Shown here: positions 17,191-24,946 of the stretch, piece after piece
Layout of the letters: each line of letters starts with the position of its first letter
How positions within the stretch are numbered: the first letter of the stretch is position 1
Assembly (NCBI GenBank): GCA_037969175.1
Contig: JBBKWX010000056.1
Location: 1-28,104, forward strand
DNA: 28,104 nt
From: JBBKWX01 sp037969175
Lineage (GTDB): Bacteria > Bacteroidota > Bacteroidia > AKYH767-A > JBBKVM01
Direction of reading: 5' to 3'
Made by a program: the position numbers and the translations under genes
Notes under the pieces: generated by a model
Seen by the model: the letters and a program-made list of their open reading frames with translations, nothing else
The model's database searches: none
Told to the model about the DNA's origin: nothing

Positions 17191-18147
17191 ATGAAGAGGA
17201 CAATCTTATATATGATCATTGTGCTTTATTTTTCTGCTTGCAACAGGAAATTTGATTCATCTATTCCTACTGTTGGTTTTCTCGATTTTATACAGGATGA
17301 AACTATAGAACAAGCAAAGACCGGATTTTTTAAAGGGCTGGCCGATGCGGGATACAGCGAAGAAATGGGCACTCTCAATGTGATTTATAGAAATGCACAG
17401 GGTGATATTCCAACACTGGGCCAAGCATGTGATTATTTGATTGCAGAGAAACCTGTTCTGATTGCAAGCAATGTTACACTGAGCACAATTACCGCAGTTC
17501 AAAAATCCGGCTCGATCCCGATCTTTATGATGGTCAGTCCAAGACCGGATCTGGCCGGGCTTACAGATTCGAAAGGAAATCCTCCCGTAAATCTCTTTGG
17601 CACTTATGAGACGTTGGATTATATTGATACTTCGGTAATGATGATTCGAATGGTCATGCCGAAAGTCAGAACACTGGCCACTTTGTATAATCAAAGCGAA
17701 CCACAGAGTGTGGCTGCCTTAGCGAGATTGTCTAAGCAATGCGCATTGTTGGGGATTGAACTAAATGCATTACCCGTTAATAATAGCAGCGAAACTCAAC
17801 TTGTAACCCGGACCTTATTGGCTAAAAAACCGGATGCATTTTTTGCACTGCCGGACAATGTGATCTTTGCTTCTTTTGAGACTGTGGCTGAACTTTGTAA
17901 TGAAGTGCATATTCCCATCTTTACCAGCGAAGCAGGTTTAGTAAGCCGTGGAGCTTTGTGTTCCTTTGGTGCCGACTTTTATCAATGGGGCTTACAAAGC
18001 GGAAGACAAGCAGCGCAATATTTAAAAAATGGAACTACACAGGGTATAAAACCTGAGCTTGTACAAGTAAGAAACAGAGTTTACAACCCGGATGCAGCTA
18101 CACGTTTTGGTTTGAGCTTTGATTCGGAATTCAGCCCTGTCAAATAA
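17191..18147 (+). CDS. ABC transporter substrate-binding lipoprotein (TrpX-like)
   Basis: 318 residues. The start MKRTILYMIIVLYFSAC gives a lipobox (Cys17), so it is a lipoprotein. The rest follows the ABC_sub_bind family (PF04392): TVGFLDFIQDETIEQAKTGFFKGLADAGY, QGDIPTLGQACDYLIAEKPVLIASNVT, TLYNQSEPQSVAALARL, KKPDAFFALPDNVIFASFETVAELC, PIFTSEAGLVSRGALCSFGADFYQWG. The family binds small metabolites, including aromatic amino acids in the TrpX branch; the ligand here cannot be told. The stop codon shares a base with the start of the permease gene (TAATG), and an ATPase gene follows, so the three genes make a complete importer. Confidence 0.9.
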   Translation: MKRTILYMIIVLYFSACNRKFDSSIPTVGFLDFIQDETIEQAKTGFFKGLADAGYSEEMGTLNVIYRNAQGDIPTLGQACDYLIAEKPVLIASNVTLSTITAVQKSGSIPIFMMVSPRPDLAGLTDSKGNPPVNLFGTYETLDYIDTSVMMIRMVMPKVRTLATLYNQSEPQSVAALARLSKQCALLGIELNALPVNNSSETQLVTRTLLAKKPDAFFALPDNVIFASFETVAELCNEVHIPIFTSEAGLVSRGALCSFGADFYQWGLQSGRQAAQYLKNGTTQGIKPELVQVRNRVYNPDAATRFGLSFDSEFSPVK

Positions 18148-19025
18148 TGAGTTTCTTTTTTACGGCATTATTGCTAGGTCTCGCACTAAGTTTTATGGGA
18201 CTTGGGATCTATCTTACGCTCAAAGTTTTTAGGATTCCGGATATAACTACCGATGGCAGTTATACTTTGGGAGCAGTTGTTTCAGCTGTTATTGTTACCA
18301 ATGGTCAGGGGACAATTCCGGCTCTAATAATTAGTGTTTTAGCAGGTTTTATTGCAGGTGCTGCAACAGGATTCATTCATACCCGCATGAAAGTAAATGC
18401 CTTATTGGCCGGTATTCTTGTCATGACAGCCCTGTATTCTATCAATCTGATGATCATGGGGCGGAGTAATTTACCCCTGATAAACAGCAGAGGTTTATTT
18501 GATCTTGTTTCGGGCTGGGAACATAAAGAATGGGGGCAACTTCTTCTTCTTGCTTCTGTTTTGGTCATTAGCTATTTGAAAATGGGATGGCTACTTAAAA
18601 CAGACCTTGGATTGGCAATGAGAGCAACCGGATCAAATGAAATGATGGCTACAACACAGGGCATCAGTGTAAATAATATGAAAGTGCTTGGGCTTGCCAT
18701 TGCAAATGCCTTTACAGCATTAAGTGGATCTATGGTAGCAATGTATCAAGGTTTCGCAGATATCAATATGGGAATAGGTATTGTGATCCTGGGTTTGGGA
18801 GCAGTAATGATGGGCGAGGCATTAATGGATTTGCTGGGAGTTCATAAGATCATTTGGAGGCTGCTCGGAGTTATCGCCGGGACTGTTGTATTCAGATTAC
18901 TATTGGCATTTGCACTCAGTGCAGGTCTTGATCCGAATATGTTAAAATTGGTCACAGCAATCTTGGTTTTATTATTTGTTGGATTGCCGGGTGTATTTAA
19001 GAAATACAAGCATGATCTGTATTGA
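18147..19025 (+). CDS. ABC transporter permease (LivH/TrpY-like)
   Basis: 292 residues, almost wholly hydrophobic with about eight membrane segments. Family features of the BPD_transp_2 permeases (PF02653) are visible: LGIYLTLKVFRIPDITTDGSYTLGA near the N-terminus, MRATGSNEMMATTQGISVNNMKVLGLAIANAF as the ATPase-coupling loop region, and GLGAVMMGEAL further on. It is the inner-membrane channel of the importer whose binding protein and ATPase flank it. Its 3' end overlaps the ATPase gene by 14 bases. Confidence 0.92.
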   Translation: MSFFFTALLLGLALSFMGLGIYLTLKVFRIPDITTDGSYTLGAVVSAVIVTNGQGTIPALIISVLAGFIAGAATGFIHTRMKVNALLAGILVMTALYSINLMIMGRSNLPLINSRGLFDLVSGWEHKEWGQLLLLASVLVISYLKMGWLLKTDLGLAMRATGSNEMMATTQGISVNNMKVLGLAIANAFTALSGSMVAMYQGFADINMGIGIVILGLGAVMMGEALMDLLGVHKIIWRLLGVIAGTVVFRLLLAFALSAGLDPNMLKLVTAILVLLFVGLPGVFKKYKHDLY

Positions 19026-19770
19026 GAATTTACAACATACTTTCAATGCAGCAACCGCAAGGGAGCAAGCTGCATTAAAGGATCTTAACCTTGAAATTCA
19101 GGATCAGGATATCCTTGTCATCATTGGACCCAACGGCTGTGGTAAATCAACCTTACTCAAGTTGATCGCGGGTCAGATTAAACTACAAAAAGGCAGGATC
19201 AGCTTTAATGAAAAGGGGATCAACAGTACTAAAGCATTTATTACAGCCAGACATGTTGCTATGGTTTCACAGGACCCTTTGACAGGCACAGCAGGCGATC
19301 TTAGTATTTTGGAAAATTTACGGCTTGCATATTTGCGGGATTCAAAACGTAAATTAATTATTGGTCTGGATCAGAACTTCCGTGATCTGGCTACATCCAA
19401 ACTCAAGATTTTGAATATGGGACTTGAACATAGGATGGACACACCGGTTGAGTCATTGTCAGGTGGTCAGAGACAGGCTTTGACCCTTGTTATGGCAAGT
19501 ATGTGCTCTGCTGATATTCTGTTGATGGATGAACCAACTGCTGCTCTTGATCCACATTCTGCAGAGGTAGTGATGAATGCTGCGATGTTGCTGATCGAAG
19601 AAATGAAGGTACCTGCGATCCTGGTAACACACAATATGCAGCAGGCTCTGCGTTATGGTAATCGTCTACTATTGATGGATCAGGGGACGATCACTAAACA
19701 TTGCGATTCGCAGGAAAAAAGTCAGTTGAATGTCACTACTATTCGATCATGGTTCGGAGATAGTCTATAA
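19012..19770 (+). CDS. ABC transporter ATP-binding protein (TrpZ/LivF-like)
   Basis: 252 residues from ATG 19012 (MICIENLQHTF), preferred over an ATG at 18976 because it matches the normal ABC N-terminus. All nucleotide-binding motifs are intact: Walker A GPNGCGKST, Q-loop VSQDP, signature LSGGQRQ, Walker B ILLMDEPTAALD, and the switch histidine in VTHN. It powers import with the permease encoded just upstream. No other transport genes follow; the next gene, dsbD, starts 44 bases later. Confidence 0.93.
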   Translation: MICIENLQHTFNAATAREQAALKDLNLEIQDQDILVIIGPNGCGKSTLLKLIAGQIKLQKGRISFNEKGINSTKAFITARHVAMVSQDPLTGTAGDLSILENLRLAYLRDSKRKLIIGLDQNFRDLATSKLKILNMGLEHRMDTPVESLSGGQRQALTLVMASMCSADILLMDEPTAALDPHSAEVVMNAAMLLIEEMKVPAILVTHNMQQALRYGNRLLLMDQGTITKHCDSQEKSQLNVTTIRSWFGDSL

Positions 19771-19814
19771 ATGCTTAATTTAGCGTTTCTTAATTTTAAT
19801 AATCACCAATCTAT

Positions 19815-21872
19815 ATGAAGTTATTTTTCAGGATATTGACCTCAATAGTCATTGTTCTTGCCTCTTCAGGTAATAGCTCTGCACAAATTTTTAAGCCTGT
19901 CAAATGGAATTTCAGTGTTGAGCAAAAGCGTGACGAAGCAACTTTGATTTTCACGGCGGATATTGATAAAGGATGGCATCTGTATGCACAAGACATACCT
20001 GAGGGGGGACCTATTCCAACCAGTTTTAATCTTAAGAGTCAGCCGGCATTTGAAAAGATTGGGAAAACAACAGAAGGAAAACCGATTGAAGAGTTTGATG
20101 CAAACTTCGATATGAAGTTGAAATATTTCGCAAAGAGAGCCATCTTCAAACAGAAAATAAAGATCAAAAGCGCCAAAGATTTTATGATCATTGGTACGCT
20201 TGAATTTATGGTTTGTGATGACAAGCAATGCCTCCCTCCTGAGGAAGTTGATTTTAGTTTTAAGATCAAAGGTGTACCTGAAAAAGTTGTTGTTGATACT
20301 GTAAAAACAGATATATCCCATATCGAAATAAAGGATACGGTAGGAACAGGAATAGAACTGCATGAAGATAAAATAACAGAAGCTGCACCTGAGGAAATTA
20401 TTCCCGAAAAACCAGTGGAAAAGAAACGTTCACTTTGGGGAATTTTCATTGCCGGGTTTTTAGGAGGATTACTTGCATTGCTCACACCTTGTGTGTTTCC
20501 GATGCTGCCACTTACAGTGAGTTATTTCACCAAGAAAAATCATGCAAAAAGCAAAGCCATTGGGACAGCTTTGATCTATGGTTTGTCTATCATCGTCATC
20601 TATGTAGGCTTAGGTTTTGGTGTCACCAAATTATTAGGTGCTGATGCATTGAATGACCTTGCCAGCAATGCCATATTCAATATGTTGTTCTTTGTCTTGT
20701 TTGTGGTTTTTGCAGCTTCATTCTTTGGAGCATTCGAAATAACATTGCCAAGCTCATGGGTTAGCAATGCCGATAAGCAAGCGGATAAAGGTGGATTGAT
20801 GGGAATATTTTTCATGGCGTTCACACTTGCACTGGTGAGTTTTTCATGCACAGGTCCGATCATAGGAACCTTATTGGTTGAGGCAGCAGTTGGAAAAAAT
20901 GCCTTGGGACCTGTAATTGGAATGACCGGTTTTTCGGTAGCTCTTGCAATCCCCTTTGCATTGTTTGCTGCGTTTCCAAGTTGGTTGCAAAGTTTACCAC
21001 GAAGTGGTGGCTGGCTAAATTCGGTTAAAGTTGTTTTGGGATTCCTTGAACTTGCTCTTGCAATGAAGTTCTTGAGTAATGTAGATCTTGCATATCATTG
21101 GGGGATACTTGACAGAGAAGTTTTTCTGGTTTTATGGATCGTGATCTTTGCGATGTTGGGATTTTATCTACTCGGAAAATTACGTTTCTCTCATGATTCT
21201 GCTCCCGGCCCGATCAGTATTCCCAGATTATTTCTTGCAATTATTTCACTCTCATTTTCGCTTTATATGGTGCCGGGATTATGGGGTGCACCTCTGAAAG
21301 CGATCTCTGCGTTTAGCCCTCCGCAAGCTACTCAGGATTTCGATCTGCACACAAATGCTATGAGTGGAGGATCGCATTCTACCGCTGAAGAGCCTGCAGG
21401 AAAACGTAAATACGGTGATGTTTTCCATTGTCCTCATGGCATCAATTGTTACTTCGATTATGAAGAAGGAATGGCTGCTGCAAGAGCAGCAAAAAAACCT
21501 GTGTTGATAGATTTTACAGGATGGAGTTGCGTTAATTGTCGAAAGATGGAAGTGAGTGTATGGAGCGATCCGCGCGTGTTACAGAAGTTAAGAGAAGACT
21601 ATATTCTGATCTCCTTATATGTTGATGATAAAACAAAACTTCCGGAAGCACAACAATTCGAAAGCACAGTATTCAAAGGAAAAAAGATCAAAACCATTGG
21701 TAATAAATGGAGTGAATTACAAACCTCACGTTTTGGAATAAATTCACAACCATATTATGTACTAATGGATAATGATGGTAAGTTATTGACCGATCCTACT
21801 GCCTTTGATCTGGATATCGACAAATATGTGAGTTTTCTTGAAAAAGGGATCACTGAATACAAGAAGCGATAG
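19815..21872 (+). CDS. dsbD: Thiol:disulfide interchange protein DsbD
   Basis: 685 residues. An N-terminal signal peptide (ends SSGNSSAQ) leads into an extracytoplasmic alpha domain with a cysteine pair at Cys134 and Cys139 (VCDDKQC). The membrane domain (about 210-500) carries the two redox cysteines expected of DsbD, Cys226 in LLTPCVFPMLP and Cys345 in SFSCTGPIIGT. The C-terminal thioredoxin domain has Cys572-Val-Asn-Cys575 in FTGWSCVNCRKME. Known role: passing electrons from cytoplasmic thioredoxin across the membrane to envelope partners such as disulfide isomerases or cytochrome c maturation. The order of the three domains and all six cysteines are intact. A palindrome begins 9 bases after the stop. 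Confidence 0.95.
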   Translation: MKLFFRILTSIVIVLASSGNSSAQIFKPVKWNFSVEQKRDEATLIFTADIDKGWHLYAQDIPEGGPIPTSFNLKSQPAFEKIGKTTEGKPIEEFDANFDMKLKYFAKRAIFKQKIKIKSAKDFMIIGTLEFMVCDDKQCLPPEEVDFSFKIKGVPEKVVVDTVKTDISHIEIKDTVGTGIELHEDKITEAAPEEIIPEKPVEKKRSLWGIFIAGFLGGLLALLTPCVFPMLPLTVSYFTKKNHAKSKAIGTALIYGLSIIVIYVGLGFGVTKLLGADALNDLASNAIFNMLFFVLFVVFAASFFGAFEITLPSSWVSNADKQADKGGLMGIFFMAFTLALVSFSCTGPIIGTLLVEAAVGKNALGPVIGMTGFSVALAIPFALFAAFPSWLQSLPRSGGWLNSVKVVLGFLELALAMKFLSNVDLAYHWGILDREVFLVLWIVIFAMLGFYLLGKLRFSHDSAPGPISIPRLFLAIISLSFSLYMVPGLWGAPLKAISAFSPPQATQDFDLHTNAMSGGSHSTAEEPAGKRKYGDVFHCPHGINCYFDYEEGMAAARAAKKPVLIDFTGWSCVNCRKMEVSVWSDPRVLQKLREDYILISLYVDDKTKLPEAQQFESTVFKGKKIKTIGNKWSELQTSRFGINSQPYYVLMDNDGKLLTDPTAFDLDIDKYVSFLEKGITEYKKR

Positions 21873-21881
21873 TGGTATGCA

Positions 21882-21919
21882 GCTCTGTACAGGTAGGTCG
21901 CGACCTACCTGTACAGAGC
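21882..21919. repeat. REP-like perfect palindrome, left of transposase gene
   Basis: Two arms of 19 bases (21882-21900 and 21901-21919) form a perfect inverted repeat with centre GGTCGCGACC and no loop. It lies 9 bases after dsbD and 76 bases before the transposase gene. The inner 28 bases (21887-21914) correspond to a second palindrome at 22643-22670. No T-run follows, so it is not a standard terminator, although it may protect the dsbD mRNA 3' end. Confidence 0.85.
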
Positions 21920-21995
21920 CACATATAAAACCCAGCATTTATAATTTTCGAATCAAAACCCCAAGCACTAATTTTGAAAAAAATGAGCTTGGGCT

Positions 21996-22487
21996 ATGCT
22001 GCAAAAAAGAAAACGTAATCGATTGTTCGGTGTTGATTACTCAAAGGATAATACTTTTTTTGTTACGTCTAATGTAAGGTGGATGAAGCATTATTTTGGA
22101 GTGATAGAAAACCGTGAGATGATCTTGAATGAGTTGGGAATTATGGTTTGGGATGAATGGAAAGATCTATCATTAAGATATCCTTACATCATTCAGCATG
22201 CTTTCATTTTGATGCCCAACCACTTTCATTGCATTATTGAAATTAATAGGAATCATTTTAAAAATCAAATTCAAGATTCAGAGTTGAGATATGGTATTAA
22301 AATTAAATCGCTATCCGAACTTATCGGAGCTTTTAAGATGGTCACTGCAAAGAAAATTCGATTACAAGGGCATTTAGAATTTAAATGGCATCGATCTTTT
22401 TACGAAAGGATAATCAGAAATGAAAATGAATTTCGAAGGATCAAATATTATATTGAAAAGAATCCTGAAAATTGGAAGAAAAAATAA
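21996..22487 (+). CDS. REP-associated tyrosine transposase (RAYT, Y1/HUH family)
   Basis: 163 residues. The HUH motif is clear in HAFILMPNHFHCIIEI (about residues 69-84), with the family's usual N-terminal DYSKDNTFFVTSNV and C-terminal SELIGAFKMVTAKKI...WHRSFYERIIRNENEFRRIKYYIEKNPENW. The nucleophilic tyrosine should lie in the C-terminal half, but I cannot say which Tyr it is. Such single-strand endonucleases are related to IS200/IS605 transposases, are usually single-copy, and are thought to spread REP palindromes. Here matching palindromes flank the gene. TAATTTTG at 21969-21976 is a possible -7 promoter element, giving an almost leaderless mRNA. The frame is intact, so the enzyme may be active. 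Confidence 0.87.
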   Translation: MLQKRKRNRLFGVDYSKDNTFFVTSNVRWMKHYFGVIENREMILNELGIMVWDEWKDLSLRYPYIIQHAFILMPNHFHCIIEINRNHFKNQIQDSELRYGIKIKSLSELIGAFKMVTAKKIRLQGHLEFKWHRSFYERIIRNENEFRRIKYYIEKNPENWKKK

Positions 22488-22489
22488 TA

Positions 22490-22640
22490 TTTGGAAAATG
22501 CGATTTGCGGGAAAATAAGAAGAAAAATAAATTTGGAAAATGCGATTTGCGGGAAAAAAAAAAGAAAAATAAATTTTGGAAAATGCGAATTGCGGGAAAA
22601 AAAGAAGAAAAATAAATTTTGGAAAATGCGAATTGCAATG
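22490..22640. repeat. 42-43 bp tandem repeat, about 3.5 copies
   Basis: The unit TTGGAAAATGCGATTTGCGG followed by an A-rich stretch and AAATAAATT starts at 22491, 22533, 22576 and 22619, giving periods of 42, 43 and 43. The fourth copy is cut short by the palindrome at 22641. Copies 1-2 have GATTTGC, copies 3-4 GAATTGC. The array begins immediately after the transposase stop codon. All minus-strand frames are largely open across it, giving chance ORFs with FFFP/SKIYF repeats that I do not treat as genes. Confidence 0.9.
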
Positions 22641-22672
22641 CAGTACCGACAGGTCGCGACCTGTCGGTACTG
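22641..22672. repeat. REP-like perfect palindrome, right of transposase gene
   Basis: Arms 22641-22656 and 22657-22672 are perfect complements with centre AGGTCGCGACCT; a further five-base pairing (TTGCA 22633-22637 with TGCAA 22676-22680) is separated by a three-base mismatch. Compared with the left palindrome, three positions per arm differ and each change is mirrored in the other arm. It is about 50 bases downstream of the gdhA stop codon on the opposite strand. Confidence 0.85.
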
Positions 22673-22722
22673 CCCTGCAAAAATTTTTCAGTGCATTATT
22701 TTTTTTTCCAATATTTATTCTA

Positions 22723-24150
22723 TTAAGGAAACACTCCCAAAGCTTCATAGCTGGCACCAACTTTCTTGATCCCACTGATGAATGCTGCTGTACGCATATC
22801 CGGAATTTTCTTATTTCGTTTTTTGATATCGTGAATTTCGTTGTATGCAAACACCATGGTGTCTTCCAAACCCGAACGAACAAGATCAAGTTCATCAGCA
22901 CCGTGGATCAATAATTCACGTTCACGTTTTTCCAAACCTTTGCCGACTGCTTTCTCTACGGATTCGATCAACTGACGTTGTGCAAGTTCTTCAAATCTTC
23001 TTCCCATACGGCCAAAACGGACATGACTTAAATTCTTCAACCATTCGAAATAACTAACGGTTACACCACCGGCATTCAGAAAAAGATCAGGAATGATCAA
23101 TACTCCTTTTTTATTCAGGATCAATTCTGCTTCTTTCGTTACAGGTCCATTTGCACCTTCAGCAATGATCTTGGCCTTGATATTTTTTGCATTGGATTTT
23201 GTGATCTGATTTTCCAATGCTGCCGGGATCAGGATATCACAATCCATTTCCAGAACAAGGTTAGTATCTTTTATGTTTTTTGCACCGGGATAATTTAGAA
23301 TAGATCCGGTAGCTTCTCTGTGTTTGAAAACTGAATCTACATCCAAACCTTTTGGATCATAAATACCACCTTCACGTTCGGCTATTCCAACCAGAATACC
23401 TCCTCCTTCAGAGCAAAATTTTGCAGAATAATAACCAACATTACCCAGTCCCTGAACAATTATTCGCTTATTGTTCATTCCTGTTTCAAGCCCCAGTGCT
23501 TTCATGTCTTTAGGCTGACTCAGAGCTTCACGTATACCGTAATACACTCCCAATCCGGTAGCTTCCGTTCTGCCTCTTATTCCACCTTGCCCAACAGGTT
23601 TACCGGTAACACAACCCAATGCATTAATATCATCAAAACGGAATGTAGAATAGGTATCTGCAATCCATGCCATTTCTCTGCTGCCTGAACCATAGTCAGG
23701 TGCCGGAACATCGACACCGGGTCCTATCAGATTTTTCTTTATTAACTCCGTTGTATAGCGTCTGGTAATTCTTTCCAGTTGTTTAGTAGTGTATTTCCTG
23801 GGCGATATTTTGATACCACCTTTTGCACCACCAAATGGAACATCTACGACAGCACATTTGAAGGTCATCAATGTAGCCAAAGCTTTCACTTCATCTTCAT
23901 TCACAAACTCACTGTAACGAATACCGCCTTTGGTAGGTGATTTATGATGACTGTGCTGAACTCTTATGCCTTCGATAACCTGGATCTTGTCATCAATTTC
24001 TATTGGGAAATAAAATTTATAGACGCTATTACAGATTCTGATCTGTTCTAAAAGTCCTTTGTCAAGCTTGGTGTAACGTGCTGCTTCATCAAAGGCGTAA
24101 GTTACATCGCCTAAAAATTTCGCACCGTTTGCTAAATGATCATCAAACAT
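22723..24150 (-). CDS. gdhA: Glutamate dehydrogenase (Glu/Leu/Phe/Val dehydrogenase family)
   Basis: 475 residues. The three substrate lysines are in place: Lys74 (SPTKGGIR), Lys98 (MTFKCA) and catalytic Lys110 (PFGGAKGG); their spacing of 24 and 12 equals that of the classical Clostridium enzyme. The nucleotide-binding motif is QGLGNVG (about residue 232). It interconverts glutamate with 2-oxoglutarate and ammonia in the cytoplasm. Other family members use branched-chain amino acids or phenylalanine, but the overall sequence fits a glutamate enzyme. Cofactor preference (NAD or NADP) cannot be decided with confidence. The gene stands alone, divergent from gmhA, with no obvious promoter match in the 175-base gap. 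Confidence 0.92.
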   Translation of the reverse strand: MFDDHLANGAKFLGDVTYAFDEAARYTKLDKGLLEQIRICNSVYKFYFPIEIDDKIQVIEGIRVQHSHHKSPTKGGIRYSEFVNEDEVKALATLMTFKCAVVDVPFGGAKGGIKISPRKYTTKQLERITRRYTTELIKKNLIGPGVDVPAPDYGSGSREMAWIADTYSTFRFDDINALGCVTGKPVGQGGIRGRTEATGLGVYYGIREALSQPKDMKALGLETGMNNKRIIVQGLGNVGYYSAKFCSEGGGILVGIAEREGGIYDPKGLDVDSVFKHREATGSILNYPGAKNIKDTNLVLEMDCDILIPAALENQITKSNAKNIKAKIIAEGANGPVTKEAELILNKKGVLIIPDLFLNAGGVTVSYFEWLKNLSHVRFGRMGRRFEELAQRQLIESVEKAVGKGLEKRERELLIHGADELDLVRSGLEDTMVFAYNEIHDIKKRNKKIPDMRTAAFISGIKKVGASYEALGVFP

Positions 24151-24295
24151 AAGTCTTGTTTTAGTAATGAGATACGATTGTAAAATTATCGGTTTGAATG
24201 GAACTACAAGTATTTATTCTCTTTTTTTTTCCACTAAGTATGCAGGTTTATAAACAATCCATCAAAAATGAAGCATGCAAGCCTTTCATTATTTG

Positions 24296-24303
24296 TACAT
24301 TTG
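24296..24303 (+). promoter_or_regulatory. Possible -7 element for gmhA
   Basis: TACATTTG matches TAnnTTTG, 22 bases before the gmhA start codon. A convincing -33 element is lacking. The divergent gap 24151-24325 otherwise shows only AT-rich sequence with a long T-run near 24223-24232. Confidence 0.35.
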
Positions 24304-24314
24304 AGCATCACAAC

Positions 24315-24321
24315 GAGGAGG
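24315..24321 (+). promoter_or_regulatory. Strong Shine-Dalgarno of gmhA
   Basis: GAGGAGG lies 4 bases before the ATG at 24326. It confirms the start and is one of only two strong sites seen in this window, the other being before the leader ORF at 11798. Confidence 0.7.
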
Positions 24322-24325
24322 TAAA

Positions 24326-24901
24326 ATGCAAGATATAATTAAGACCACGCTGCAAGAAAGCCGCGACGTACTTGAACGATTCATGGAAACACCCGGTAAT
24401 GTAAACCGGATTGAAGATGCCGGAAACTTATTGATAGAAGTTTTCAAAAAAGGTGGAAAAGTGATCTCATGCGGAAATGGGGGATCCATGTGTGATGCAA
24501 TGCATTTCGCAGAAGAGCTCAGTGGTAAATTCAGAAATGACAGACCTGCACTTCCCGCAATAAGTATTTCTGATGTTTCTTACATCAGTTGTGTAGCGAA
24601 CGATTACGGTTATGACAAGGTTTTTAGCCGTTTTATTGAAGGAATGGGAGCCAATGGTGATATCCTTATCGCTATCAGTACAAGTGGCAACTCAGGCAAT
24701 GTAATTGAGGCTGCTCTTGCTGCCAGAAAAAAAGGAATGAAAGTAATTGCACTCACCGGAAAAGATGGTGGGAAGTTAGCAGGTCTTTCTGACATAGAAA
24801 TTAGGGTACCTCATTCAGGTTATGCTGACAGGGTCCAGGAAATACATATAAAAGTTATACATATCCTCATCCGCCTGGTTGAGGAAGGCATGGGATTCTA
24901 A
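24326..24901 (+). CDS. gmhA: Sedoheptulose 7-phosphate isomerase
   Basis: 191 residues, one fewer than E. coli GmhA, which it resembles throughout from memory. A SIS domain is present with SCGNGGS (sugar-phosphate loop), CDAMHFAEEL containing His60 and Glu64 (equivalent to E. coli His61/Glu65 of the metal and catalytic site), AISISDVSYISCVANDYG, ISTSGNSGNV, and EIHIKVIHILI with the catalytic histidine. The enzyme converts sedoheptulose 7-phosphate to a heptose 7-phosphate, the first step to ADP-heptose for lipopolysaccharide or surface glycans. No other heptose gene is present in the window. comM follows after 45 bases, perhaps co-transcribed. Confidence 0.95.
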   Translation: MQDIIKTTLQESRDVLERFMETPGNVNRIEDAGNLLIEVFKKGGKVISCGNGGSMCDAMHFAEELSGKFRNDRPALPAISISDVSYISCVANDYGYDKVFSRFIEGMGANGDILIAISTSGNSGNVIEAALAARKKGMKVIALTGKDGGKLAGLSDIEIRVPHSGYADRVQEIHIKVIHILIRLVEEGMGF

Positions 24902-24910
24902 GTACCATCG

Positions 24911-24941
24911 CTCTTTCCCCGGGCTGTCGGGGTTAAAAGAG
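24911..24941 (+). other. Hairpin between gmhA and comM
   Basis: CTCTTT-CCCCG pairs with CGGGG-(TTA)-AAAGAG around the loop GGCTGT, an 11-bp stem with a three-base bulge. It ends 5 bases before the comM start and would enclose its ribosome-binding area. No T-tract follows, so it is more likely a leader or processing structure than a terminator. Confidence 0.45.
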
Positions 24942-24946
24942 AGATC

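Larger units (their letters stand above)
21882..22672 (+). mobile_element. REP-transposase unit (REPtron-like element)
   Basis: A REP-associated tyrosine transposase gene is bracketed by two related palindromes, with a short tandem repeat between the gene and the right palindrome. This matches the described arrangement of RAYT genes flanked by REP sequences. The element lies between dsbD and gdhA and interrupts neither. Exact ends and any target duplication could not be identified. Confidence 0.7.

Noticed and set aside
17000..17203. Proline-rich minus-strand ORF
   Set aside because: It is the antisense image of the glycine-rich tail of the TPM membrane protein.
21882..21919. Palindrome after dsbD as an intrinsic terminator
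   Set aside because: The stem is perfect but no T-run follows, and it matches the palindrome on the other side of the transposase gene, so a REP element explains it better.
22374..22901. Minus-strand ORF of 175 codons across the tandem repeat and the gdhA end, plus shorter repeat-derived ORFs
   Set aside because: It overlaps real genes on both sides, and its FFFP/SKIYF repeats simply translate the tandem DNA repeat and palindrome; no start signal or family resemblance.
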